Counted from the first letter of the stretch, positions 1-7,414 are shown. The stretch: 13,044 nucleotides of DNA from Comamonadaceae bacterium (GCA_947494405.1 CANLWQ010000022.1:1-13044); one strand, 5' to 3'. The notes: generated from the letters alone by a model not told the origin. Numbers and translations are program-made.

Positions 1-301
1 CTGGAATAGCTGCCGCAATAGTGAGCAAACAGAGAAACTTCACCAGTGAATAACCGTTTTGTGCAGACAAAGCTTCTGCACTCACAAAAAAGCTTGTGCC
101 ATAGGCCACGCTGTAACCCACCACAAAATAAACCACGGTAGAGATACTGAAATCCACCAGAATTTTGACCAAGGCATTGACTTGGTTTTTTTTGCGAACC
201 GTACCCAGCTCTAGAAAAGCAAAACCAGCATGCATGGCCAGCACCATGATGGCGCCCAACAATATAAATAAAGCGTCTATGCCCTGTTTGGGTGCGTCCA
301 T
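1..301 (-). CDS. amt: Ammonium transporter, Amt/MEP/Rh family (N-terminal part, cut by window edge)
   Basis: The minus strand reads open from an ATG at 301 to the window edge, giving 100 codons. The product would move ammonium/ammonia across the inner membrane as a trimeric channel. The translation has a hydrophobic helix at about residues 10-30. This is followed by the family-typical stretch FLELGTVRKKNQVNALVK (Amt proteins carry a similar G-x-x-R-x-K-N segment after helix 1), a second helix ending in VVGYSVAYG at about 44-66, and the start of a third near residue 85. A GGAG lies five bases before the ATG. There is no obvious cleavable signal peptide. The gene is divergent from metX, so no glnK lies directly upstream, unlike the common glnK-amtB arrangement; one could still lie downstream, outside the window. 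Family assignment is firm; the exact paralogue is not known. Confidence 0.88.
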   Translation of the reverse strand, partial: MDAPKQGIDALFILLGAIMVLAMHAGFAFLELGTVRKKNQVNALVKILVDFSISTVVYFVVGYSVAYGTSFFVSAEALSAQNGYSLVKFLCLLTIAAAIP

Positions 302-372
302 GAGATCTCCGAGACAGTTATGTTTAAAAATGGTGCAAAAAAGGAATAAAAACCAAAATCGCACCAAAACAA

Positions 373-388
373 AGCAATAACCGCACCA
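373..388 (-). promoter_or_regulatory. Candidate sigma-54 (-24/-12) promoter for the ammonium transporter
   Basis: Read on the minus strand, 388 to 373 is TGGTGCGGTTATTGCT. It has GG and GC separated by exactly ten bases and matches the sigma-54 consensus TGGCACG-N4-TTGCW at all but two specified positions. It lies about 70 bases before the transporter start. Nitrogen-controlled amt genes are commonly transcribed by sigma-54 RNA polymerase with NtrC, so the site makes biological sense. I do not see a convincing full NtrC dyad upstream, so this remains a candidate. Confidence 0.5.
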
Positions 389-402
389 TTAGGGCCTCAA
401 TA

Positions 403-421
403 AACCAAGGCTTGCTTGGTT
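403..421. repeat. Perfect 7-bp inverted repeat next to the metX -10 box (possible operator)
   Basis: AACCAAG (403-409) and CTTGGTT (415-421) are perfect inverted copies separated by five bases. The right arm shares its last base with the presumed metX -10 hexamer TATACT, so the dyad occupies the -35/-10 spacer. No T-run follows and it lies before the expected transcription start, so an operator is more likely than a terminator. The binding protein is unknown. Confidence 0.45.
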
Positions 422-426
422 ATACT
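421..426 (+). promoter_or_regulatory. Probable -10 box of the metX operon
   Basis: TATACT matches the TATAAT consensus at five of six positions. Transcription starting six to eight bases downstream would begin at about 432-434, which is the first base of the riboswitch aptamer stem. The matching -35 is poor (around TCAATA or CAATAA at 397-403), which would fit a weak or regulated promoter. Confidence 0.5.
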
Positions 427-431
427 TAAAA

Positions 432-483
432 CGCGCCGATTTGCCACAGCTTGCGGGCGCTTAAACAAGTTCAGCTAAAGACG
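432..483 (+). promoter_or_regulatory. SAM-II-type (SAM-alpha) S-adenosylmethionine riboswitch aptamer
   Basis: The leader of metX carries the elements of the SAM-II H-type pseudoknot in order. The P1 5' strand GCGCC (433-437) pairs with GGCGC (456-460). The conserved loop AUUUG is at 439-443, and the P2 5' strand AGCUUG is at 448-453. A linker with UUAAACAAG starts at 461, and its CAAGUU (466-471) pairs back into the loop as P2, giving six pairs including one G-U. The conserved GCUAAAG is at 474-480. Known SAM-II aptamers have the same AUUUG and GCUAAA elements and usually sit before methionine genes in alphaproteobacteria. The extra loop-to-3'-end pairing (CC with GG) seen in several members is not obvious here. 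About 40 bases separate the aptamer from the metX start, which is longer than usual, so the way it controls expression is unclear. SAM binding would be expected to turn metX down. Confidence 0.82.
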
Positions 484-524
484 TCAGCCCATTTGGCGCC
501 GTTTTTGGTGATGTTGGGTTTTTG

Positions 525-1655
525 ATGTCATTCATTGTTTCTCCTCAGTCCTTAAGTTTTGATCAGCCTTTGCATTTGCAAGGCGGTGGCGTATTGCGCC
601 AATACGATTTGAGTTACGAAACTTATGGCGAACTCAACACCGATCGCAACAACGCGGTGTTGATTTGTCACGCCTTAAATGCCTCTCACCATGTGGCGGG
701 AAGTTATGCGGGTCAAGACAAAAGCCAAGGCTGGTGGGACAACATGGTGGGGCCAGGTAAAGCGGTCGATACCAACCGGTTTTTTGTCATTGGCGTGAAT
801 AACTTAGGCTCGTGTTTTGGCTCTACGGGCCCCATGCACACCAACCCTGAAACAGGGCGGGTTTACGGTGCAGATTTCCCAGTGGTGACGGTGGAAGATT
901 GGGTGAACGCCCAAGCCCGCTTGCTTGATCGCTTAGGCATTAATCAATTGGCCGCCGTGATGGGCGGCAGCTTGGGCGGCATGCAGGCTTTGAGTTGGAG
1001 TTTGCAGTTTTCCCATCGTGTCAGACACGCTGTGGTCATCGCCAGCTCGCCCAATTTGAACGCTGAAAACATTGCGTTCAATGAAGTGGCGCGTCGCGCG
1101 ATTGCTACCGATCCCGATTTTCATGGCGGCCATTTTTATGCACATGGCGTCATTCCAAAACGGGGTTTGCGTATTGCGCGCATGTTGGGCCACATCACGT
1201 ATTTGAGTGATGATGTGATGAACACCAAATTTGGCCGACTGTTGCAAGAAGGTGAGACTTTCAAATACAGCACGCAAGAAGTCGAGTTTCAGATTGAAAG
1301 TTATTTACGCTACCAAGGCGATAAATTCAGCGAATACTTTGACGCCAACACTTATTTGCTGATCACACGCGCTTTGGATTACTTCGATCCGGCGGCCGCT
1401 TACCAAGGCAATTTGCAGCAAGCGCTGGCCAGAGCCACGGCAAAGTTTTTATTGGTCAGTTTCACCACCGATTGGCGCTTTGCGCCCGCGCGCAGCCGAG
1501 AAATGGTGCAAGCCTTGGTCGCCAATCAGCGTGAGGTCAGCTATGCCGAGATTGATGCGCCTCACGGCCATGATGCTTTTTTATTGGACGACCCACGCTA
1601 CTTGTCGCTGGTGAAAGCTTATTTTGAACGCATCAGCATGGAGGAGCTCGCGTGA
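525..1655 (+). CDS. metX: Homoserine O-acyltransferase MetX (acetyl- or succinyl-)
   Basis: This 376-residue alpha/beta-hydrolase-fold enzyme activates homoserine by O-acylation, the committed step of methionine synthesis, in the cytoplasm. The nucleophile elbow GGSLGG places the catalytic serine at residue 149. Asp316 (in FTTDWRF) and His349 (in HGHDAFL) complete the triad. The conserved segment [12 protein letters not shown] lies near residues 91-102. The acyl donor cannot be read safely: close betaproteobacterial relatives are often assigned as succinyltransferases (MetXS). I start at ATG 525 because MSFI is the usual betaproteobacterial beginning; a TTG directly before it is the only other in-frame candidate after a stop at 462. 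No good Shine-Dalgarno sequence is visible. The gene follows a SAM-II-type aptamer and overlaps metW by four bases (GTGA), so the two are co-transcribed and probably translationally coupled. Confidence 0.95.
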   Translation: MSFIVSPQSLSFDQPLHLQGGGVLRQYDLSYETYGELNTDRNNAVLICHALNASHHVAGSYAGQDKSQGWWDNMVGPGKAVDTNRFFVIGVNNLGSCFGSTGPMHTNPETGRVYGADFPVVTVEDWVNAQARLLDRLGINQLAAVMGGSLGGMQALSWSLQFSHRVRHAVVIASSPNLNAENIAFNEVARRAIATDPDFHGGHFYAHGVIPKRGLRIARMLGHITYLSDDVMNTKFGRLLQEGETFKYSTQEVEFQIESYLRYQGDKFSEYFDANTYLLITRALDYFDPAAAYQGNLQQALARATAKFLLVSFTTDWRFAPARSREMVQALVANQREVSYAEIDAPHGHDAFLLDDPRYLSLVKAYFERISMEELA

Positions 1656-2239
1656 ACCCCATATTGCGAGATGCGGTGATGAAAATGGTGCCATATGGAA
1701 GCCGTGTGCTGGACTTGGGATGCGGTGACGGCTCCATGTTGGCCTATTTGCAGCAACACCATGGCTGCAGCGGCTATGGCGTGGAGATAGATGACGCCAA
1801 TGTGCTGGCTTGTGTCAAGCGAGGCGTGGAAGTCATACAGCTCAATTTGGACCAAGGCTTGGCCATGTTTGGTGACCAAAGCTTTGATGTGGTTTTACAA
1901 ATAGACACTTTGCAGCATTTGCGCAATGCAGAAACCATGTTGAATGAAACTGTCAGGGTGGGCCGCATGGGCATAGTCACTTTCCCCAACTTTGCCCACT
2001 GGCCCAACCGCTTAAGCGTTATGCGCGGCTACATGCCTGTGACCCGAAAACTGCCCTTTCAGTGGTATGACACGCCCAATATACGTGTGGGAACCTTTAC
2101 AGACTTTCTCACCTTGGCCCAAAAAAACCATTTGCATATTCAAGATGCGTTTGGATTACAAGAAGACCGCGTGGTACGTTGGTGGGCCAATGCCAGAGCA
2201 GCAACTGCTGTGTTCCAATTGTCTGCTTTGACTCCCTGA
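1652..2239 (+). CDS. metW: Methionine biosynthesis protein MetW (SAM-dependent methyltransferase fold)
   Basis: A 195-residue protein starting at GTG 1652, overlapping the end of metX by four bases. Residues 19-27 (VLDLGCGDG) form motif I of a class I Rossmann methyltransferase. An acidic residue stretch, VEIDD, follows at the expected place for binding the ribose of S-adenosylmethionine. The sequence [10 protein letters not shown] in the middle is typical of MetW. MetW is needed with MetX for homoserine acylation in several proteobacteria, and the genes are almost always adjacent. Its catalytic role, if any, is not settled, and no methyl acceptor can be read from sequence. The length fits the family. 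Identification is firm. Confidence 0.95.
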   Translation: MNPILRDAVMKMVPYGSRVLDLGCGDGSMLAYLQQHHGCSGYGVEIDDANVLACVKRGVEVIQLNLDQGLAMFGDQSFDVVLQIDTLQHLRNAETMLNETVRVGRMGIVTFPNFAHWPNRLSVMRGYMPVTRKLPFQWYDTPNIRVGTFTDFLTLAQKNHLHIQDAFGLQEDRVVRWWANARAATAVFQLSALTP

Positions 2240-2245
2240 GCTTTC

Positions 2246-3103
2246 ATGTCCTCTATCGCCTTTCATGCGGCCCAAAAGCCCCAAACCACCTTGCTTGAGC
2301 ACGGTGAGCAAAGTTTGGCTTTTTACCATTGGCCGCAAGCGCCTGAAGTGGGTCAAGCCGCTGTGCTTTTGTTGCACGGTTTAGGCGAACACATGGGGCG
2401 CTATGGCCATGTTGCCAGCGCATTGCAAGCGGCGGGTTACACGGTGTTTGGTTATGACCACCATGGACACGGTTTGTCCAGCGGCTTGCGTGGGGACTTG
2501 CTGCATGCGCAGCAGTTGGTTGATGATGTGGGATTTGTGATTGAACATGTGCGCAGTTTGACCGCCTCGCCATTGGTCTTGTTGGGGCACAGCATGGGTG
2601 GCTTGGTTGCTGCGCGCGCAGTCGCGAAAGGTCTGCCGCACATAGATGCGTTGGTGATGAGTTCACCAGCCTTGGGCGCACACACCAACTTGCTGCAAAA
2701 AATCTTGTTGGCAACCTTGCCGCATTTTTCACCCCATTTGCGGGTGGACAACGGCGTGAAAACCGCTTGGTTGGCGCGAGACGCCCAGGTGGTGCGTGCC
2801 TATCAACTCGACCCCTTGGTGCACAGAAAAATTTCCGCAGCCTTGGCGTCTTGGATAATCAACGAGGGCGTCAAAACAGTGCAAGAAGCCAGCACTTGGC
2901 ACATGCCAAGTTTGTTGCTCTATGCGGGTCAAGATCAATTGGTCTTGCCGCAAGCCAGCGCCGCATTTGCGCATGCCGCGCCGCCCGAGGTGGTGCAAGC
3001 GCATTGCTTTAATGTGATGTACCACGAAATATTCAACGACCCAGAAAAAGCCATGGTCATTGCCAAATTGCAATCGTGGCTGGACAGCCGCTACAAAACT
3101 TAA
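2246..3103 (+). CDS. Alpha/beta hydrolase, monoacylglycerol lipase/lysophospholipase type
   Basis: A 285-residue cytoplasmic-type alpha/beta hydrolase (Hydrolase_4 / serine aminopeptidase S33-like group) with no signal peptide. The oxyanion segment LLLHGLGEHMGRY near residue 45, the nucleophile elbow GHSMGG (Ser116), Asp230 in AGQDQLVLP and His260 in MYHEIFNDPE complete a catalytic triad. HGLGEH-x-x-RY and YHE-x-x-x-DPE are typical of monoglyceride lipases and lysophospholipases, so a fatty-acid ester is the likely substrate, but specificity is inferred only. The ATG lies six bases after the metW stop, so it is probably the third gene of the metX operon. No link to methionine synthesis is evident. 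It converges on rsmE and the two stop codons overlap. Confidence 0.85.
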   Translation: MSSIAFHAAQKPQTTLLEHGEQSLAFYHWPQAPEVGQAAVLLLHGLGEHMGRYGHVASALQAAGYTVFGYDHHGHGLSSGLRGDLLHAQQLVDDVGFVIEHVRSLTASPLVLLGHSMGGLVAARAVAKGLPHIDALVMSSPALGAHTNLLQKILLATLPHFSPHLRVDNGVKTAWLARDAQVVRAYQLDPLVHRKISAALASWIINEGVKTVQEASTWHMPSLLLYAGQDQLVLPQASAAFAHAAPPEVVQAHCFNVMYHEIFNDPEKAMVIAKLQSWLDSRYKT

Positions 3104-3816
3104 AGCCAGCCAGACAGCACGGCCAAGGGTGCGGTTTCAGCGCGCAACACCCTGGCGCCAAGGCTTACAGGCATAAAGCCCAGTTCCATCGATTGGGACT
3201 CCTCTTCACGGCTCAAGCCGCCTTCCGGGCCAATCAGTAAAACCACAGAGGGCTTGAGGCTGAGATCCAAGCCTGGCAAGGCCACAGCTTGCTCATCCAA
3301 AGAAAGCACCCATTGGTGTGGTGAAGGATTAGCCGGCAAAGCGCTGACCCACTCACCCCAACTTTGCGGCACATCAATACGGGGAAGGGTGTTACGCCCG
3401 GATTGGGCACAGGCCGATTGCGCAATGCCTTGCCAATGCAATTGGCGTTTGAGCGCGCGCTCGGGGCTCAAGCGCAGCACACCATGGGCCGTCATCAGTG
3501 GGGTGATACGCGACACACCCAGCTCGGTGGCTTTTTCCACCAACCAATCCATGCGCTCATTGGCAGGCATGCCCATCACCAGTTGACTCACCACCGGGCT
3601 TTCGCGCTCAATCGCTTCATGGCTGTCTATGCTGGCATGCACACTGTTGCGCGTCATCGCCACAATGCAAGCGCTGTATTCGCCGCCCAGACCGTCAAAC
3701 AGTGTCACATGCTTACCTGGTTGCAAACGCATCACTTGAATATGGCGAACTGTCTCCGGGGGCAAGTCCAAGCTCACACCCAATGTCAAAGGAACAGGGC
3801 AATAAAAGCGTGGCAC
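3100..3816 (-). CDS. rsmE: 16S rRNA (uracil-1498-N3)-methyltransferase RsmE
   Basis: This SPOUT-family methyltransferase methylates U1498 of 16S rRNA in the 30S subunit, using S-adenosylmethionine. The 238-residue product has an N-terminal PUA-like RNA-binding part (about residues 1-70) and a C-terminal trefoil-knot part. The latter has LLIGPEGGLSREEE and LGARVLRAETAPLAVLSG, which form the SAM-binding knot. I prefer GTG 3816, giving MPRFYCP as in most family members. A TTG at 3819 is also in frame and would add one residue. AAGG a few bases upstream, at the end of amgK, can serve as ribosome binding site. The gene follows amgK by about nine bases and is probably co-transcribed with it. Its TAA shares the TTAA at 3100-3103 with the stop of the converging hydrolase. 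Confidence 0.93.
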   Translation of the reverse strand: MPRFYCPVPLTLGVSLDLPPETVRHIQVMRLQPGKHVTLFDGLGGEYSACIVAMTRNSVHASIDSHEAIERESPVVSQLVMGMPANERMDWLVEKATELGVSRITPLMTAHGVLRLSPERALKRQLHWQGIAQSACAQSGRNTLPRIDVPQSWGEWVSALPANPSPHQWVLSLDEQAVALPGLDLSLKPSVVLLIGPEGGLSREEESQSMELGFMPVSLGARVLRAETAPLAVLSGWL

Positions 3817-3825
3817 CAATACGCC

Positions 3826-4944
3826 TTAGACCCGCCCGTAGGCGTAGCCACTGACAGCCGTGTGGTCTTCAATGCTGTCCACTAAGCGCAACAGCGGTTT
3901 GAGCTCTCGGTAGCGACCGCAGGTGGCGCGTATATAGGCCAAGAAACGTGGCGTGTCGGCCAAGTATTTGGGTTTTCCATCGCGCAAGCTCAGGCGGGCA
4001 AAAATACCCGCAACTTTCAAATGCCGTTGCAAGCCCATCCATTCAACCGCGCTGTAAAAAGCGCCAAAGTCGCTGTGCCAGCCGTCATGGTCGAGCATGC
4101 CCAAAGACCTGGCACGCTCCCAATAACGAACCGTGACATCGATGCAAAAGTCTTCCTCCCAGCTGATGAAGGCGTCGCGCATCAGGCTGGCAATGTCGTA
4201 GGTGATGGGGCCATACACCGCGTCTTGAAAATCGAGCACACCTAAGCGAGGCTCTTTGGCGTCCCAAGGCACCATCAGATTGCGCGGCATGAAGTCGCGG
4301 TGAACAAACACCATGGGGGCGGACAAGTTGCGCGCCACCAGCACATCAAAGCTTTGTTGAAGCTGCAGTTTTTGAGTGTCGTCTAAGGTCTTGCCACGGT
4401 ACTGGCCCACATACCAGTCGGGAAACAACTGCAACTCGCGTTGCAGCAAGGGCGCATCGTAAAGCGGAAGAACATCAGGGCGAGAAGCTTGTTGCCACAC
4501 CAGCAACGCGTCTAAGGCGCGGTTGAAAAAACCTAAATTTGCGTCTGCATGTTCAGTATCGAGCACCTGAATCATGGTGTGCTGGCCCAAATCATCCAGC
4601 AGCATAAAACCCAAGGCCGGTTCCCAAGCCAGTACCTTGGGCACCAACAAGCCAGCGGCTTGCATCAAGCCTGCAATGTCTACAAACGGCTGGCTGTTTT
4701 CCTTGTCGGGCGGGGCGTCCATGATGATCAAGCTGGCCCCCGCTGCATCGACTCGGAAATAGCGCCTGAAACTGGCGTCAGCACTGGCCGCTCGCACGCT
4801 GTCTGGGGTCAACTCATGTGCCAAGCGCACAGATTCAAGCCATTTGGCAAAAGCGTGGGCGCGGGCGCTGTCTTGCCAGCCCAGTTGTTCGATGGCGTTG
4901 GAAAGTGGGGCTTGAGGGGAAAGGTCGTGATCAGATAGGGTCAT
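3826..4944 (-). CDS. amgK: N-acetylmuramate/N-acetylglucosamine anomeric kinase AmgK (APH fold)
   Basis: A 372-residue aminoglycoside-phosphotransferase-fold kinase. AmgK phosphorylates MurNAc or GlcNAc at C1 in the cytoplasmic peptidoglycan-salvage route that bypasses de novo UDP-MurNAc synthesis. The N-terminal lobe has SADASFRRYFRV and IIMDAPPDKENSQPFV, both characteristic of AmgK. The catalytic loop is HRDFMPRN (His215, catalytic Asp217) and the metal-binding motif is LDFQDA (Asp238). Divergence from lptD-surA-rsmA is the same setting as in Pseudomonas. There, however, amgK is followed by murU, the uridylyltransferase of the next step; here rsmE follows. The ATG at 4944 has no clear Shine-Dalgarno sequence, and a TAGAAT lies only 11 bases before it on the coding strand. 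A generic phosphotransferase with another substrate is the alternative. Confidence 0.87.
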   Translation of the reverse strand: MTLSDHDLSPQAPLSNAIEQLGWQDSARAHAFAKWLESVRLAHELTPDSVRAASADASFRRYFRVDAAGASLIIMDAPPDKENSQPFVDIAGLMQAAGLLVPKVLAWEPALGFMLLDDLGQHTMIQVLDTEHADANLGFFNRALDALLVWQQASRPDVLPLYDAPLLQRELQLFPDWYVGQYRGKTLDDTQKLQLQQSFDVLVARNLSAPMVFVHRDFMPRNLMVPWDAKEPRLGVLDFQDAVYGPITYDIASLMRDAFISWEEDFCIDVTVRYWERARSLGMLDHDGWHSDFGAFYSAVEWMGLQRHLKVAGIFARLSLRDGKPKYLADTPRFLAYIRATCGRYRELKPLLRLVDSIEDHTAVSGYAYGRV

Positions 4945-4995
4945 GGATAATCTAAATTCTACAAACAGCGCTCTCGGGCGGCCCAGTCTTCTCTC

Positions 4996-7407
4996 ATGCG
5001 CCAGATTTTCATATTGTCAGTGCTAAGCGGCGTGTTGCCATGCGCGGGCTTGCTGTGTTCTCCCGTTTGGGCACAAGAAGGACAGCCCTCGCTCAAGCTC
5101 AAACCCAGTTCGGGGCTGGTTGAACGCTGGACACCGCAAGTGCGCTCTCAGTTACCCACGTTTGTAGAAAGCGATTTTGTAAGCGGACGTACCGATCTTG
5201 ACACGACCATGCAAGGTAACAGCATTTTGCGCAAGGCCGACACCCTGATTCGCGCCGACAGTATCGATTACTACCAACCCGATGACCGTGCCCGCGCCAC
5301 AGGCAATGTGTACCTGAACCGTGGTGGCAACCGCTACCAAGGAAGCGCGCTTGATTTACAGGTCGATGCCTTCAGCGGTTTTTTCCTCAACCCCAGCTAC
5401 CAGTTTTTACGCTCTTCAGGTCACGGCAGCGCTCAGCGCTTTGACTTTATTGATGAAAAGCATTCAGTGGCGAAAAAAGCCACCTACACCACCTGTACCC
5501 GCAAGCCTGGCCCGTCTTGGTTGCCCGATTGGATGGTGGAGGCTGAAAAAATCAGTTTTGACAATGAGTTAAACGAGGGCAAAGCGCAAGACGGGGTGCT
5601 GCGCTTTATGAATGTGCCTTTGTTGCCCATACCCTCATTCAGTTTCCCTTTGACCGCCCAGCGTAAATCAGGCTTTTTGCCACCAGCCTTCGCTATTGAC
5701 AACAAAGGCGGTATCGAGGCCAGCATCCCGTATTACGTGAACCTCGCGCCTAACCGCGACTTGACAGTCACCACCACCTCCATGGCCAAACGCGGCACCC
5801 GTTTTGACAGTGAGTTTCGCTATTTGGAAAGATTGGCACCCAACCCGCCTTTTGATGGCGCAGCCAAACTCAATGTCATGCCCTATGACGATTTGCGCGG
5901 CAATGCCCGCTGGGGTTACAGCCACCAGCACAACGGCTGGGCAGACAGTCGCCAACCGATTGGCTTTGGCTTTAACCTCAACCGCGTGAGTGATGCCAAT
6001 TATTGGCGCGACTTTTCCACCGTTTCGGGCGGCCCGCTGACGCAGCGCTTGCTGCCGTCCTCGGCCACGCTGGCTTGGGCCGCCAGTCCCAGATTCACCA
6101 CCACCACCAGCGTCACCCAGTACCAAACCTTGCAAGATGTGAGCGCGCCGATTGCGCCCCCTTTCAATCGCTTGCCGCAGGTGAACGCCAATTATTTGCG
6201 TGCCGATGTGAATGGTTTGGACTTCTCTGTAGGCGCAGAAGCCACGCGCTTTAGCGCCGACAGACTTTGGTATTGCAGCGTGTATGCAGGCAGCCAATAC
6301 TGCAATCAACCCAATGCACAACGCTTGGTGTTGCTGACACAGGTGAGTGCGCCACAATATTTGCCTTATGGTTACGTCACGCCCAAGCTGATGCTGCAAA
6401 CCCGTCAGTACCAGTACAACGAAACCTATAAAGGTGTTTTTGGCACCAGCATGGCCAGCGACAGCGCCAGCGTCACAGTGCCGACTTTCAGCATCGACAG
6501 CGGCGTGGTGTTTGAGCGGCCCAGCCAATGGTTTGGCAAGCCATGGACGCAGACCTTGGAGCCGCGGGCATATTTTGTGAACACGCCTTACCGCTCGCAG
6601 AATGATTTACCCAATTACGACACCGGCGCGAATGACTTTAACTTTGCCACCATCTACACCGAGAACGCTTTTTCGGGACAAGACCGTATTTCTGACAGCC
6701 AAACCTTGACGGTGGGCGCCACCTCGCGCCTGATCGATGCTGAAACCGGCGCAGAAGGGGCAAAGTTTCTATTGGCTCAGCGCTTTCGCTACAAAGACCA
6801 AAAAGTGGCGCTGACGCCGACAGCCCTGCCCTTGACTGACAGCTTTAGCGATATTTTGGTTGGCGCCAGCACTTTTTTAACCCCCCGCTGGGCCTTGGAC
6901 AGCATCGTGCAATACAACCCCGAGACCTCTGTGTCGGAGCGTTCTTCGGTGGGCATGCGCTACAACCCCAGCAGCTACAGAGTTTTGACGGCGGCCTACC
7001 GCTATCAACGGTCTATTTCAACCTCTTTGGATGTGGCTTGGCAGTGGCCACTCAATGATGTGTGGGGTGACAAAGGCGTAGACAACCGTCGCGGACGTGG
7101 TTTGGGTGAGCAACGCTGGTTTAGCGTGGGGCGAGGCAACTACAGCATGTTGGAGAAGCGCTTCATCGAGACCCTCACAGGCCTTGAGTACGACGCGGGC
7201 TGTTGGGTGGGCCGTGTGGTGGTCACCCGCAGTCAGGTGTCTTTAACTGAAAACCCCAACAGTCGCTTGATGTTCCAATTGGAGTTCAACGACTTCTCTC
7301 GCGTAGGCATCAACCCTTTGTCAACTTTAAAGAACAATATCCCACGCTACCAAAACTTGCGTGAAAACCTGCGTGACTCACCCAGCCGATTTGGCCAATA
7401 TGACTGA
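4996..7407 (+). CDS. lptD: LPS-assembly outer-membrane protein LptD
   Basis: LptD forms, with the LptE lipoprotein, the outer-membrane translocon that inserts lipopolysaccharide into the outer leaflet. The 803-residue length fits the family (E. coli 784). Residues 1-26 are a signal peptide with a likely cut after VWA. Residues about 75-200 form the periplasmic OstA/LptA-like jellyroll (YYQPDDRARATGNVYLNRGG), and the rest is the C-terminal beta-barrel with many aromatic, alternating strands. The mature protein has four cysteines: 167, 427, 436 and 736. Cys167-Cys736 correspond in place to an E. coli interdomain disulfide; E. coli has a double cysteine at the second site, while here the first of the pair is glycine (DAGCW). 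The ATG at 4996 has no clear Shine-Dalgarno sequence. It is 51 bases from divergent amgK and overlaps or abuts surA. Confidence 0.95.
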   Translation: MRQIFILSVLSGVLPCAGLLCSPVWAQEGQPSLKLKPSSGLVERWTPQVRSQLPTFVESDFVSGRTDLDTTMQGNSILRKADTLIRADSIDYYQPDDRARATGNVYLNRGGNRYQGSALDLQVDAFSGFFLNPSYQFLRSSGHGSAQRFDFIDEKHSVAKKATYTTCTRKPGPSWLPDWMVEAEKISFDNELNEGKAQDGVLRFMNVPLLPIPSFSFPLTAQRKSGFLPPAFAIDNKGGIEASIPYYVNLAPNRDLTVTTTSMAKRGTRFDSEFRYLERLAPNPPFDGAAKLNVMPYDDLRGNARWGYSHQHNGWADSRQPIGFGFNLNRVSDANYWRDFSTVSGGPLTQRLLPSSATLAWAASPRFTTTTSVTQYQTLQDVSAPIAPPFNRLPQVNANYLRADVNGLDFSVGAEATRFSADRLWYCSVYAGSQYCNQPNAQRLVLLTQVSAPQYLPYGYVTPKLMLQTRQYQYNETYKGVFGTSMASDSASVTVPTFSIDSGVVFERPSQWFGKPWTQTLEPRAYFVNTPYRSQNDLPNYDTGANDFNFATIYTENAFSGQDRISDSQTLTVGATSRLIDAETGAEGAKFLLAQRFRYKDQKVALTPTALPLTDSFSDILVGASTFLTPRWALDSIVQYNPETSVSERSSVGMRYNPSSYRVLTAAYRYQRSISTSLDVAWQWPLNDVWGDKGVDNRRGRGLGEQRWFSVGRGNYSMLEKRFIETLTGLEYDAGCWVGRVVVTRSQVSLTENPNSRLMFQLEFNDFSRVGINPLSTLKNNIPRYQNLRENLRDSPSRFGQYD

Positions 7408-7414
7408 TTTTTGT

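Noticed and set aside
165..380. A 71-codon plus-strand open frame at the left end
   Set aside because: It overlaps the ammonium transporter on the other strand and runs into its promoter region; the translation is low-complexity and Lys/Asn-rich.
511..525. Four-codon mini-frame (ATG TTG GGT TTT TGA) overlapping the metX start as TGATG
   Set aside because: It has no ribosome binding site and such short frames are common by chance; a leader-peptide role is not supported.
5668..6528. A 286-codon minus-strand open frame inside lptD
   Set aside because: It lies wholly within the LptD barrel coding region, has no ribosome binding site or family resemblance, and is a complementary-frame artefact.
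7361..7414. Longer N-terminus for SurA beginning inside the end of lptD
   Set aside because: The extra residues precede a good signal peptide that begins with MKPFF; an N-terminal extension would disrupt the short positive n-region expected for export.
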